Assembly: GCF_018332655.1 (NCBI RefSeq)
Contig: NZ_BOQL01000072.1
Span: 1-64,000 of the forward strand
Direction of reading: 5' to 3'
From: Actinoplanes auranticolor
GTDB taxonomy: Bacteria; Actinomycetota; Actinomycetes; Mycobacteriales; Micromonosporaceae
DNA: 64,000 nucleotides
A program made the translations under genes and the position numbers. The notes below the pieces were generated by a model. That model had not been told where the DNA came from and made no database searches. It saw only the letters and a program-made list of their open reading frames with translations. This document shows positions 1 through 7,910 of this stretch, piece after piece (within the stretch, counting starts at the first letter, position 1; every line of letters starts with the position of its first letter).

Positions 1-477
1 CTCAACGCCCTCAACGCCGGCAACGGGGGAGGCGGCGGCTCGACGGTGGAGCCCGGAGCCTGGTACGTGCTGGTCAACCGCAACAGCAACCGGGCCATCG
101 ACGTGTACAACCTGGCCACCACCGACGGCGCCCGGATCACCCAGTGGAGCCGGAACAACGGCAACCAGCAGCAGTGGCAGTTCGTCGACTCCGGTGGTGG
201 CTTCTACCGGCTCAAGTCGCGGCTTTCCGGCAAGGTGCTGGACGTCTCCGGCGCGTCCACCGCGGACGGCGGCACGATCGTGCAGTGGTCGGACAACAAC
301 GCCGCCAACCAGCAGTTCAGCATCCAGACCATCGACGGATACATCCAGTTGATCAACCGCAACAGCGGTAAGGCCGTCGAGGTGCAGGGCGCCTCGACCG
401 CCGACGGCGGCAACGTCGTGCAGTACGCCGACTGGAACGGCACCAACCAGCAATGGCAGCTGAATCGGATCGGCTAG
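1..477 (+). CDS. C-terminal part of a secreted ricin-domain (CBM13-like) enzyme, probably a GH10 xylanase; 5' end outside window
   Basis: The frame is already open at base 1 and ends at TAG 475-477. It reads LNALNAG, a Gly/Ser linker, then a RicinB_lectin_2 module of about 133 residues with repeated QQW/NQQF motifs and 'ADGG' turns. LNALNA is exactly the sequence that ends the GH10 catalytic domain of the xylanase at 4495-5922, so the missing N-terminal part is inferred to be a GH10 catalytic domain. Ricin-type modules bind xylan or galactose-containing glycans. The module is nearly identical in DNA to the N-terminal module of the next gene. The product is presumably secreted, but the signal peptide lies outside the window. 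Ricin module certain; GH10 assignment moderate. Confidence 0.8.
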   Translation, partial: LNALNAGNGGGGGSTVEPGAWYVLVNRNSNRAIDVYNLATTDGARITQWSRNNGNQQQWQFVDSGGGFYRLKSRLSGKVLDVSGASTADGGTIVQWSDNNAANQQFSIQTIDGYIQLINRNSGKAVEVQGASTADGGNVVQYADWNGTNQQWQLNRIG

Positions 478-1061
478 CACTGCTGTTCCCCGATTTCCCC
501 GTCAGTCACTGAACCCGGAGGACACTTGTGACGACATCCCCGAACCGGCGCCGCCGATGGCTGGTGGCCACAGCCGCGGCGCTGACCACGCTGGCCGCCG
601 GAGTGTTCACGGTCGTGAACGCGCCGGCCGCCTCGGCTGCGACCATCGACACCAACGCGTCGTACATCCTGGTCAACCGCAACAGCGGTAAGGCCCTCGA
701 CGTCTACAACCTGGCCACCACCGACGGCGCCCGGATCACCCAGTGGGCGCGCAACGACGGTAGCCAGCAGCAGTGGCAGTTCGTCGACTCCGGTGGCGGC
801 TTCTACCGGCTCAAGTCGCGGCTTTCCGGCAAGGTGCTGGACGTCCACAACTTCTCCACCGCCGACGGCGGCGCGATCGTGCAGTGGACCGACAACAACT
901 CCACCAACCAGCAGTTCAGCATCCAGGACATCGAGGGTTACATCCAGCTGATCAACCGCAACAGCAACAAGGCCATCGAGGTGCAGGGCGCCTCCACGGC
1001 CGACGGCGGCAACGTCGTGCAGTACGCCGACTGGAACGGCACCAACCAGCAGTGGCAGCTG
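64..1061 (+). repeat. Direct duplication of a 399-bp ricin-module coding segment (copies 64-462 and 663-1061)
   Basis: The two segments are the same length and align without gaps. Long runs are identical, for example from the codons for QQQWQFVDSGGGFYRLKSR through SGKVLDV, with only scattered substitutions. They encode the ricin module at the C-terminus of the first gene and at the N-terminus of the GH62 gene. This indicates a recent duplication or gene conversion between adjacent secreted enzymes. Confidence 0.85.
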
Positions 1062-2030
1062 GTCCGCGTGGGTGGCACCACTCCCACCACGCCGACGACG
1101 CCACCGCCCGGCGGCTCCTGCACCCTGCCGACGAGCTACCGCTGGACCTCGACCGGTCAGCTGGCCACCCCGAAGGCGGGCTGGGCCTCGCTGAAGGACT
1201 TCACCACCGCGCCGTACAACGGCAAGCACCTGGTCTACGCCACCACGCACGGCACCACGTCGACCAGCGGCTGGGGCTCGATGAACTTCAGCCTGGTCAA
1301 CAACTTCTCCGAGCTCGGCTCGGCCAGCCAGAACACGATGTCGTCGGCCACGGTCGCGCCGTCGCTGTTCTACTTCGCCCCGAAGAACATCTGGGTCCTG
1401 ACCTACCAGTGGGGTTCCTGGCCGTTCATCTACCGCACGTCCAACGACCCCACCAACCCGAACGGCTGGTCGGCCCCGCAGGCCCTGTTCACCGGCAGCA
1501 TCACCGGATCGGGGACCGGGCCGATCGACCAGACGATCATCGGTGACGGGCAGAACATGTACCTGTTCTTCGCCGGCGACAACGGCAAGATCTACCGGGC
1601 CAGCATGCCGATCGGCAACTTCCCCGGCAACTTCGGTTCCTCCTACACCACCATCATGAGCGACACCACGAACAACCTGTTCGAGGCGCCGCAGGTCTAC
1701 AAGGTGCAGGGCCAGAACCAGTACCTGATGATCGTCGAGGCGATCGGCGCGAACGGCCGCTACTTCCGCTCGTTCACCGCGACCAGCCTCAACGGCTCGT
1801 GGACGCCGAACGCCGCCACCGAGAGCAACCCGTTCGCGGGCAAGGCCAACAGCGGCGCGACGTGGACCAACGACATCAGCCACGGTGAGCTGATCCGTAC
1901 CAGTGCGGACCAGACCATGACCATCGATCCGTGCAACCTGCAGCTGCTCTACCAGGGCCGCTCGCCGAGCTCCGGCGGCGACTACGGGCTGCTGCCGTAC
2001 CGCCCGGGTCTGCTGACCCGACAGCGCTGA
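528..2030 (+). CDS. Secreted alpha-L-arabinofuranosidase, ricin module + GH62
   Basis: This enzyme should remove arabinofuranosyl side chains from arabinoxylan outside the cell. It is 500 aa, with a GTG start preceded by GGAGGA at a good distance. An Arg-rich n-region and hydrophobic stretch end at APAASA. A ricin-type carbohydrate-binding module spans about residues 46-178. A TPTTPTTPP linker follows, then a GH62 catalytic domain (about 197-500) beginning CTLPTSYRW, with family motifs such as GPIDQT and EAPQVYKV that carry the acidic catalytic residues. The lectin module is N-terminal, whereas in the gene upstream it is C-terminal, so the module has been shuffled. It lies 50 bp downstream of the partial gene. 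GH62 assignment is high confidence. Confidence 0.93.
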   Translation: MTTSPNRRRRWLVATAAALTTLAAGVFTVVNAPAASAATIDTNASYILVNRNSGKALDVYNLATTDGARITQWARNDGSQQQWQFVDSGGGFYRLKSRLSGKVLDVHNFSTADGGAIVQWTDNNSTNQQFSIQDIEGYIQLINRNSNKAIEVQGASTADGGNVVQYADWNGTNQQWQLVRVGGTTPTTPTTPPPGGSCTLPTSYRWTSTGQLATPKAGWASLKDFTTAPYNGKHLVYATTHGTTSTSGWGSMNFSLVNNFSELGSASQNTMSSATVAPSLFYFAPKNIWVLTYQWGSWPFIYRTSNDPTNPNGWSAPQALFTGSITGSGTGPIDQTIIGDGQNMYLFFAGDNGKIYRASMPIGNFPGNFGSSYTTIMSDTTNNLFEAPQVYKVQGQNQYLMIVEAIGANGRYFRSFTATSLNGSWTPNAATESNPFAGKANSGATWTNDISHGELIRTSADQTMTIDPCNLQLLYQGRSPSSGGDYGLLPYRPGLLTRQR

Positions 2031-2037
2031 CCGTGTG

Positions 2038-2065
2038 GTGGGCAGGCCCGCCCGGGCCTGCCCAC
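2038..2065 (+). terminator. Rho-independent-type hairpin after the GH62 gene
   Basis: A perfect 12-bp stem (GTGGGCAGGCCC with GGGCCTGCCCAC) and a 4-nt loop lie 8 bp after the stop codon. There is no T-tract, as is common for high-GC actinobacterial terminators. It separates the GH62 gene from the GH127 gene. Confidence 0.75.
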
Positions 2066-2123
2066 CCATCTCCGCTTCCACCTGATCACCCGCTCTCTGA
2101 TCGCCCCCGACAGGAGTCCCCGC

Positions 2124-4463
2124 ATGTCGTCCTCCGCATTCAGCCGCCGCCGCCTGCTGCAGGCCACCGGTGCCGCCGCCCTGGTCACCACCGCCGGTGC
2201 GAGCGTCCTGGACGCCCGGCCCGCCGCGGCCGCAATCGTGCCCCCGGTCCGCCCGGACATCGGCGCGGCGGCGTTCGCCTTCAAGCCGGGTGAGGTGCGG
2301 CTGACCGCCGGCCGGTTCATGGAGAACCAGAGCCGGACCCTGAACTACCTGAGGTTCGTCGACGTCAACCGGATGCTCTACGTCTTCCGGTCCAACCACC
2401 GGCTGTCGACCAACGGCGCGGCGACCAACGGCGGCTGGGACGCCCCGTCCTTCCCCTTCCGGTCCCACATGCAGGGGCACTTCCTGACCGCCTGGGCCCA
2501 GGCCTACGCGGTGCTCGGCGACACCACGTGCCGGGACAAGGCCAACTCCATGGTCGCCGAGCTGGCCCGGTGCCAGGCCAACAACGGCGCGGCCGGGTTC
2601 AGCGCAGGTTACCTGTCGGGCTTCCCGGAGTCCGACTTCACCGCGCTCGAGGCGCGCACGCTGTCGAACGGCAACGTGCCCTACTACTGCATCCACAAGA
2701 CCCTGGCCGGCCTGCTCGACGTCTGGCGCTACATCGGCAACGACCAGGCCCGTACGGTGCTGCTCGCGCTGGCCGGCTGGGTCGACACCCGTACCGCGCG
2801 GCTGAGCGCGAGCCAGATGCAGGCGATGCTGGGCACCGAGTTCGGTGGCATGAACGAGGTGCTGGCCGACATCTACCAGCAGACCGGCGACACCCGCTGG
2901 CTGACCGTCGCCCAGCGCTTCGACCACCAGGCCGTGTTCAACCCGCTCGCCGCCAACGTCGACGAGCTCAACGGCAAGCACGCCAACACCCAGGTACCCA
3001 AGTGGATCGGCGCGGCCCGCGAGTACAAGGCGACCGGCACGACCCGCTACCGCGACATCGCCGCCAACGCCTGGGCGATCACCACCCGGGCCCACACGTA
3101 CGTGATCGGCGGCAACAGCCAGGCCGAGCACTTCCGGCCCCCGAACGCGATCGCCGGCTACCTGAGCAACGACACCTGCGAGCACTGCAACACCCACAAC
3201 ATGCTCAAGCTCACCCGGGAGCTGTGGCTGCTCGACCCGAACAACGCCGGCTACTTCGACTACTACGAGCGGGCCCTGCTCAACCACCTGATCGGTGCGC
3301 AGAACCCGGCCGACAGCCACGGCGGCGTCACCTACTTCACCCCGCTCAGGCCGGGCGGGCGTCGCGGGGTGGGCCCGGCCTGGGGCGGCGGCACCTACTC
3401 GACCGACTACAACTCGTTCTGGTGCTGCCAGGGCACCGGCATCGAGACCAACACCAAGCTGATGGACTCCATCTACTTCTTCGCCGGCACCACCCTGACC
3501 GTCAACCTGTTCGTGCCCTCGACGCTGAACTGGTCGCAGCGCGGCATCACGGTCACCCAGTCCACGACGTACCCGGTCAGTGACACCACCACCCTGACCC
3601 TGTCCGGCACCATGAGCGGCAGCTGGAGCATCCGGGTACGGATCCCGTCCTGGACGCAGAACCCGGTCATCGCCGTCAACGGAACCACCCAGGCCGTCAC
3701 CGCGACGCCGGGCAGCTACGCGACCATCACCCGGACCTGGGCCGCGGGGGACACGCTGACGGTCAAGCTGCCGATGCGGGTGGTCATGGTGGCCGCCAAC
3801 GACAACGCCAACGTCCAGGCGATCACCTACGGGCCGGCGGTGCTCTGCGGCAACTACGGCAACACCGCGTTGTCCTCGCCGCCGTCGCTGACCGTCTCGT
3901 CCATCGCCCGGACCAGCACGTCGAGCCTGGCCTTCACCGCGACGGCCAACGGCACGGCCGTGCCCATCGGGCCGTTCCACGACGCGCACGGCTTCAACTA
4001 CACCGTCTACTGGAACGCCAACGGCAGCATCCCCGGCGGCGGTGAGACCTACAAGCTGGTCAACGTCGCAACCGGCCTGGTCCTGGGCGTGAAGGACATG
4101 TCCACCGCCGACGGCGGGCTCGCCGTGGTGTGGGGTGACACCGGTACGGCCGACCACAACTGGGTCAGGATCACCGACGGCAACGCCGTCCGGTTCCGCA
4201 ACGTCAACAGCGGCAAAGTGCTCGGCGTCGAGAACATGTCGACGGCCGACAACGCCCGGGTCCTGCAGTGGGGGGACACCGGCACCGCCGACCACCGCTG
4301 GACGCTGGTCGACCTCGGCAACGGCACCTACAAGATCCGCAACGTCAACAGCGGGAAGCTGCTGGCCATCCTCAACGGCGCCAACACCTATGGCGCCCAG
4401 GCCGTCCAGGACTCCGACAACGGCTCCGCCGACAACGTCTGGCGCCTGGTCAAGCTCGCCTGA
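2124..4463 (+). CDS. Tat-exported beta-L-arabinofuranosidase, GH127 (DUF1680) + C-terminal ricin module
   Basis: This 779-aa enzyme is predicted to release beta-L-arabinofuranose from arabino-oligosaccharides. The N-terminus has a twin-arginine signal (SRRRLLQAT) and hydrophobic stretch ending near ARPAAA. The body is an (alpha/alpha)6-type GH127 domain. The family's zinc/cysteine catalytic site is visible: CEHC near residues 352-355 (Glu and Cys) and the WCCQGTG motif near 433-439 (paired Cys including the nucleophile). A beta-sandwich region follows, then a ricin module from about residue 636 (YKLVNVATGLVLGVKDM), whose repeats carry 'MSTADG/DTGTADH'. An ATG start is preceded by ACAGGAG. Many GH127 homologues lack the lectin tail. 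Family assignment is strong; the exact substrate is inferred. Confidence 0.92.
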   Translation: MSSSAFSRRRLLQATGAAALVTTAGASVLDARPAAAAIVPPVRPDIGAAAFAFKPGEVRLTAGRFMENQSRTLNYLRFVDVNRMLYVFRSNHRLSTNGAATNGGWDAPSFPFRSHMQGHFLTAWAQAYAVLGDTTCRDKANSMVAELARCQANNGAAGFSAGYLSGFPESDFTALEARTLSNGNVPYYCIHKTLAGLLDVWRYIGNDQARTVLLALAGWVDTRTARLSASQMQAMLGTEFGGMNEVLADIYQQTGDTRWLTVAQRFDHQAVFNPLAANVDELNGKHANTQVPKWIGAAREYKATGTTRYRDIAANAWAITTRAHTYVIGGNSQAEHFRPPNAIAGYLSNDTCEHCNTHNMLKLTRELWLLDPNNAGYFDYYERALLNHLIGAQNPADSHGGVTYFTPLRPGGRRGVGPAWGGGTYSTDYNSFWCCQGTGIETNTKLMDSIYFFAGTTLTVNLFVPSTLNWSQRGITVTQSTTYPVSDTTTLTLSGTMSGSWSIRVRIPSWTQNPVIAVNGTTQAVTATPGSYATITRTWAAGDTLTVKLPMRVVMVAANDNANVQAITYGPAVLCGNYGNTALSSPPSLTVSSIARTSTSSLAFTATANGTAVPIGPFHDAHGFNYTVYWNANGSIPGGGETYKLVNVATGLVLGVKDMSTADGGLAVVWGDTGTADHNWVRITDGNAVRFRNVNSGKVLGVENMSTADNARVLQWGDTGTADHRWTLVDLGNGTYKIRNVNSGKLLAILNGANTYGAQAVQDSDNGSADNVWRLVKLA

Positions 4464-4494
4464 CCGGGCCCGTGCACGAGGAGGAACCGTACAG

Positions 4495-5922
4495 ATGACC
4501 GTCATTGCCGCTCGCGCCCGACTGCTGCTCGGCGCTGCCTGTGCCGTGGTGATCGCCGTGTCCTCGGTGGCCGTGGCCACCCTGGCCCACGCCGATCTCA
4601 CCGGTCCGCCCGGAACCACCCTGAAGGCCGCCGCCGAGCGCAGCGGCCGGTACTTCGGCGCCGCGATGGGCAGGGACCGCCTCACCGACAACGGCTTCCT
4701 GACCATCGCGAACCGCGAATTCGACATGATGACCGCCGTCAACGAGATGAAGCCCGACGCCACCGAGCCCAACCGGGGCCAGTTCGACTTCCGGGCCGGT
4801 GACGCGATCTACAACTGGGCCACCCAGCGCGGCATGCGGTTCCGCGGCCACACCCTGGCCTGGCACGCCCAGCAGCCGCGATTCTGGGGCAGCCTCAGCG
4901 GCAGCGCTCTGCGCCAGGCGATGATCGACCACATCAACGGCGTGATGGCCCACTACAAGGGCAAGCTCTACGCCTGGGACGTGGTCAACGAGGCCTTCGC
5001 CGAGAACGGCAGCCGGCGCTCGTCGAACCTGCAGGCCACCGGCAACGACTGGATCGAGGCGGCGTTCCGGGCTGCGCGGGCCGCCGATCCGGGCGTGCAG
5101 CTCTGTTACAACGACTACAACATCGAGAACTGGACGTACGCCAAGACGCAGGGCGTCTACAACATGATCCGCGACTTCAAGGCCCGCGGGGTCCCGATCG
5201 ACTGTGTCGGCCTGCAGACCCACTTCACCGGGGGTAGCTCGCTGCCGGGCAACTTCCAGCAGACGCTGTCGAGCTTCGCCGCGTTGGGTGTGGACGTGGC
5301 CCTGACCGAGGCCGACGTGACCAACGCGTCGAGCAGCCAGTACCAAGGGCTGACCCAGGCGTGCATGAACGTCCCCCGCTGCGTCGGCATCACGACGTGG
5401 GGGATCAGGGACAGCGACTCCTGGCGGGGCAACGAGAACCCGCTGCTGTTCGACCGCAACAGCAACCCCAAGCCCGCGTACACCTCGGTCCTCAACGCTC
5501 TCAACGCCGCCTCCACCACGGTGCCCGGGACGAGCACACCCCCGAGCACCCCGCCCAGCACCCCGCCGAGCACTCCGCCCAGCACGCCGCCGAGCACTCC
5601 GCCCGTCACCGGGCAGCCCGGCGCCTGCACGGCGACCTACCGCACGGCCAGCACCTGGAACGGTGGCTACCAGGGTGAGGTGACCGTGGCCAACAACGGC
5701 TCCGCCGCCCTCACCGGCTGGACCGTGCAGCTGACGCTGGCCGGCGGGCAGACCGTCGCCAACGTCTGGAACGGCATCAATACCGGCACCAGCGGCACGA
5801 TCAGTGTCCGCAACGCCGCGTACAACGGCTCTGTCGGCGCGAACGCCTCGACCAGCTTCGGTTTCCTGGTCAACGGCAGCACCGGTACGGCCCCCGGCTC
5901 CCTCACGTGCACCAGCCCGTGA
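4495..5922 (+). CDS. Secreted endo-beta-1,4-xylanase, GH10 + CBM2
   Basis: This 475-aa extracellular xylanase cleaves the xylan backbone. The start at 4495 is chosen because GAGGAGGA lies just upstream and a Sec signal peptide follows (hydrophobic run ending near ATLAHA); the same frame stays open further upstream inside the previous gene. The GH10 domain spans about residues 35-345. WDVVNEAF contains the acid/base Glu166 and ALTEADV the nucleophile Glu272. A repetitive STPP linker (about residues 346-375) leads to a CBM2 module (about 377-475) with conserved Trp residues and end-to-end Cys. It is 31 bp downstream of the GH127 gene, so it may be co-transcribed. Confidence 0.95.
   Translation: MTVIAARARLLLGAACAVVIAVSSVAVATLAHADLTGPPGTTLKAAAERSGRYFGAAMGRDRLTDNGFLTIANREFDMMTAVNEMKPDATEPNRGQFDFRAGDAIYNWATQRGMRFRGHTLAWHAQQPRFWGSLSGSALRQAMIDHINGVMAHYKGKLYAWDVVNEAFAENGSRRSSNLQATGNDWIEAAFRAARAADPGVQLCYNDYNIENWTYAKTQGVYNMIRDFKARGVPIDCVGLQTHFTGGSSLPGNFQQTLSSFAALGVDVALTEADVTNASSSQYQGLTQACMNVPRCVGITTWGIRDSDSWRGNENPLLFDRNSNPKPAYTSVLNALNAASTTVPGTSTPPSTPPSTPPSTPPSTPPSTPPVTGQPGACTATYRTASTWNGGYQGEVTVANNGSAALTGWTVQLTLAGGQTVANVWNGINTGTSGTISVRNAAYNGSVGANASTSFGFLVNGSTGTAPGSLTCTSP
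5533..5603 (+). repeat. Tandem codon repeats encoding the Pro/Thr/Ser linker of the GH10 xylanase
   Basis: Repeated 12-bp units of the type AGCACCCCGCCG encode STPPSTPP. This flexible linker joins the catalytic and CBM2 domains and is a slippage-prone low-complexity region. Confidence 0.8.
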
Positions 5923-5928
5923 CCGGGG

Positions 5929-7683
5929 TCAGCTGATGGTGTAGAGGATGTCCGGTCCGATGTCCTGCCGGATGACGCCGGGCGGGGTCGGTGCGAACAG
6001 CACCGCCTCGTACGGCGTGCCGGGAATGCGGTCACGGACCACGACCACGCTGCGGATGCCGAGCTGGCGTAGCCGATCCAGGCTGGGCTCGCTCGGGAAC
6101 GTCTGCATCAGGTCGCGGAGCCCCTGATGGTCCGGCGGGATGTAGCCGGACGCCCCGTTCACCATCAGCGGGAAGCCGTCGGTCGACCAGAGCAGGACGT
6201 TGGTGTCGACGTTCTCGTCGGAGGGCAGCACCATCAACGGGGCCGAGGCCTGGGTGAACGCGGCCGGTGGGGCCGGGGTGTCCGGGTGGTCCATGTCCGG
6301 CATGCCCTCGGCCAGCACCAGCAGCAGCGGGGGAATGGTCAGCACCCGGACGGCGACCTTCCACCACTGCGGCAGAGTCGCCTCCCGGGCCAGTTGAGCG
6401 AGCCTGGTGAGCAGGCCGGCGGCGAGCACGGCCAGGCAGATCGTCGGCCACAGGATCAACCGGCCGGGGGTACGGCTGCCGTCGAAACCGGGCACGTACT
6501 CGTACAGCAGGCGGTACGTGGGCCCGTTGGTGCCCAACGCGAACAGGATCCCGAGAACCGTGCCGGCGAGCAGGTACAGCCGCTGCCGCACCGTCCACGA
6601 CGACAGCAGCAGCCCGCCGAAGGCCAGCAGGTACAGCGCGTACCCGCACAGCAGTGCCTTTTCGTTGGCGGCGTTGCCGAGCGCGGCCCGCGCGTCGTTG
6701 TGCAGGGTGCCCCACGGCAGGGAGTACTGCGGTGCGACGAACAGCCCCCGCGGTGTCGGGGAGAACACGGCGACGTAGTCCCAGGACCGGGTCACGTACG
6801 GGTACAGCTCGCGGACCTGCTGGTAGCCGTACGCGAAGAAGGCCGTGACCGCGGTGAAGATCAGCCCGCCGATGAGGTCGGCGAGGATCAGCCGCCGGCC
6901 CAGCGGCGGGCGCCCGCGGACCAGCCAGCCGATCGCCGCACCCACGCAGGCCAGCGCGAGCAGGTAGACGAAGCCGAGCCCGATGCCGAAACCGAGGCTC
7001 ACCTGCCAGGCCGCGACCAGCCAGCCGGCCACGGCCCAGCCGGGCCGGATCCGGTCGCCGCGGTGACCCCGGGTCAGCGACCAGCCGTGGCCGCGGGCCA
7101 GCATCGCGACAGCGAGGGTGATGCCGCCGGTGGACATGATGTTCAGGTGACCGGCGTGGTCGTACCGCCAGGGCGCGTAGGCCAGGGCCGCGCCGGCCAG
7201 GGCGGCGGCCGTCCACTGGGCGCCCAGCTGGCGCAGCAGCGCGTATCCGCCGAGGAACGCCAGGGCGAACGTCAGCACGAACAGGATGTTGTAGCGCAGC
7301 ACGGCGGCCGTCACGCCGTCGCCGATCAGCCCGGCCGGGCCGTAGCCGAACAGCGTGTCGGTGTAGGCCAGGCCGAACCTGTCGGGGTAGAAGGCGTTGG
7401 TGTGCCACAGCCCGCGCAGGCCGTGCCGCAGGGCCTGACCGTTCCAGGCGACCAGCCAGGCCTGGGCCGTCGGGTCGCCGGTGTCACCGATGATGCTGCC
7501 CGCCGGGTTGGCGATGGTCTCCTTCTTGACGCCGCCGGTGACCACCCGGCTCGCGTACGGCGGGAGCAGCCACACCATGACGATCGCGAGCAGCACCGAG
7601 CCGACCGTGGCGACGGTCCATTCGTGCCGCAGCAGCCGGGTCACCGGTGACCTCGCCGCGCTCGCAGTGACCACTTCGGACAA
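5929..7683 (-). CDS. Polytopic membrane protein, GT-C-like (putative glycosyltransferase)
   Basis: This is a 584-aa integral membrane protein with about ten or more hydrophobic helices. The N-terminal part carries an extracytoplasmic stretch with GDTGDPTAQAW and NAFYPDR. Acidic and aromatic residues after the first helix, followed by many helices, are typical of polyprenyl-sugar-dependent GT-C enzymes. The exact family was not identified. The start is TTG at 7683 (SEVVTAS); a GTG three codons later is an alternative. It converges on the xylanase gene with a 6-bp gap. A small inverted repeat, CGTAC-CCCC-GTACG (7686-7699), surrounds the G-rich ribosome-binding stretch, so initiation might be structure-sensitive. 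A role in cell-surface glycan assembly is a guess. Confidence 0.72.
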   Translation of the reverse strand: MSEVVTASAARSPVTRLLRHEWTVATVGSVLLAIVMVWLLPPYASRVVTGGVKKETIANPAGSIIGDTGDPTAQAWLVAWNGQALRHGLRGLWHTNAFYPDRFGLAYTDTLFGYGPAGLIGDGVTAAVLRYNILFVLTFALAFLGGYALLRQLGAQWTAAALAGAALAYAPWRYDHAGHLNIMSTGGITLAVAMLARGHGWSLTRGHRGDRIRPGWAVAGWLVAAWQVSLGFGIGLGFVYLLALACVGAAIGWLVRGRPPLGRRLILADLIGGLIFTAVTAFFAYGYQQVRELYPYVTRSWDYVAVFSPTPRGLFVAPQYSLPWGTLHNDARAALGNAANEKALLCGYALYLLAFGGLLLSSWTVRQRLYLLAGTVLGILFALGTNGPTYRLLYEYVPGFDGSRTPGRLILWPTICLAVLAAGLLTRLAQLAREATLPQWWKVAVRVLTIPPLLLVLAEGMPDMDHPDTPAPPAAFTQASAPLMVLPSDENVDTNVLLWSTDGFPLMVNGASGYIPPDHQGLRDLMQTFPSEPSLDRLRQLGIRSVVVVRDRIPGTPYEAVLFAPTPPGVIRQDIGPDILYTIS

Positions 7684-7850
7684 GACGTACCCCCGTACGC
7701 AGAGATCCCGGTAAGCGCGAGGAAGTTAACACGACTTGCCGTGCAGCCATAGCGCGGTTGGCGAATACGGAGAATCTCACCGGCGGAAAACTGTTATGAG
7801 AACGCGTCGCGGAGGTCGATAACTATTCCATAGTGAAGTTCTTGAATGCA

Positions 7851-7864
7851 TGGGAGCGCTCCCG
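7851..7864. promoter_or_regulatory. CebR-type operator upstream of the CBM2 esterase gene
   Basis: TGGGAGCGCTCCCG matches 13 of 14 positions of the actinobacterial CebR box TGGGAGCGCTCCCA, the LacI-family cellobiose-responsive operator of cellulase genes. It lies 46 bp before the ATG at 7911, where a repressor would block transcription. It sits between the divergent membrane-protein and esterase genes. Confidence 0.75.
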
Positions 7865-7910
7865 GTAGCCTGCGTCCATATTCGTGTTTCATCAGCCGGG
7901 GAGTGCCGCG

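Noticed and set aside
474..4772. Very long open frame (over 1400 codons) on the minus strand opposite the GH62, GH127 and GH10 genes
   Set aside because: It is a GC-bias artefact. The translation is low-complexity Val/Gly/Arg/Ala with no family motif, while the plus-strand frames carry signal peptides and catalytic motifs.
5533..5603. Short regular repeats considered as a CRISPR array or minisatellite
   Set aside because: They are in-frame STPP linker codons with no spacers. The same explanation covers 8860-8955 and 62812-62881.
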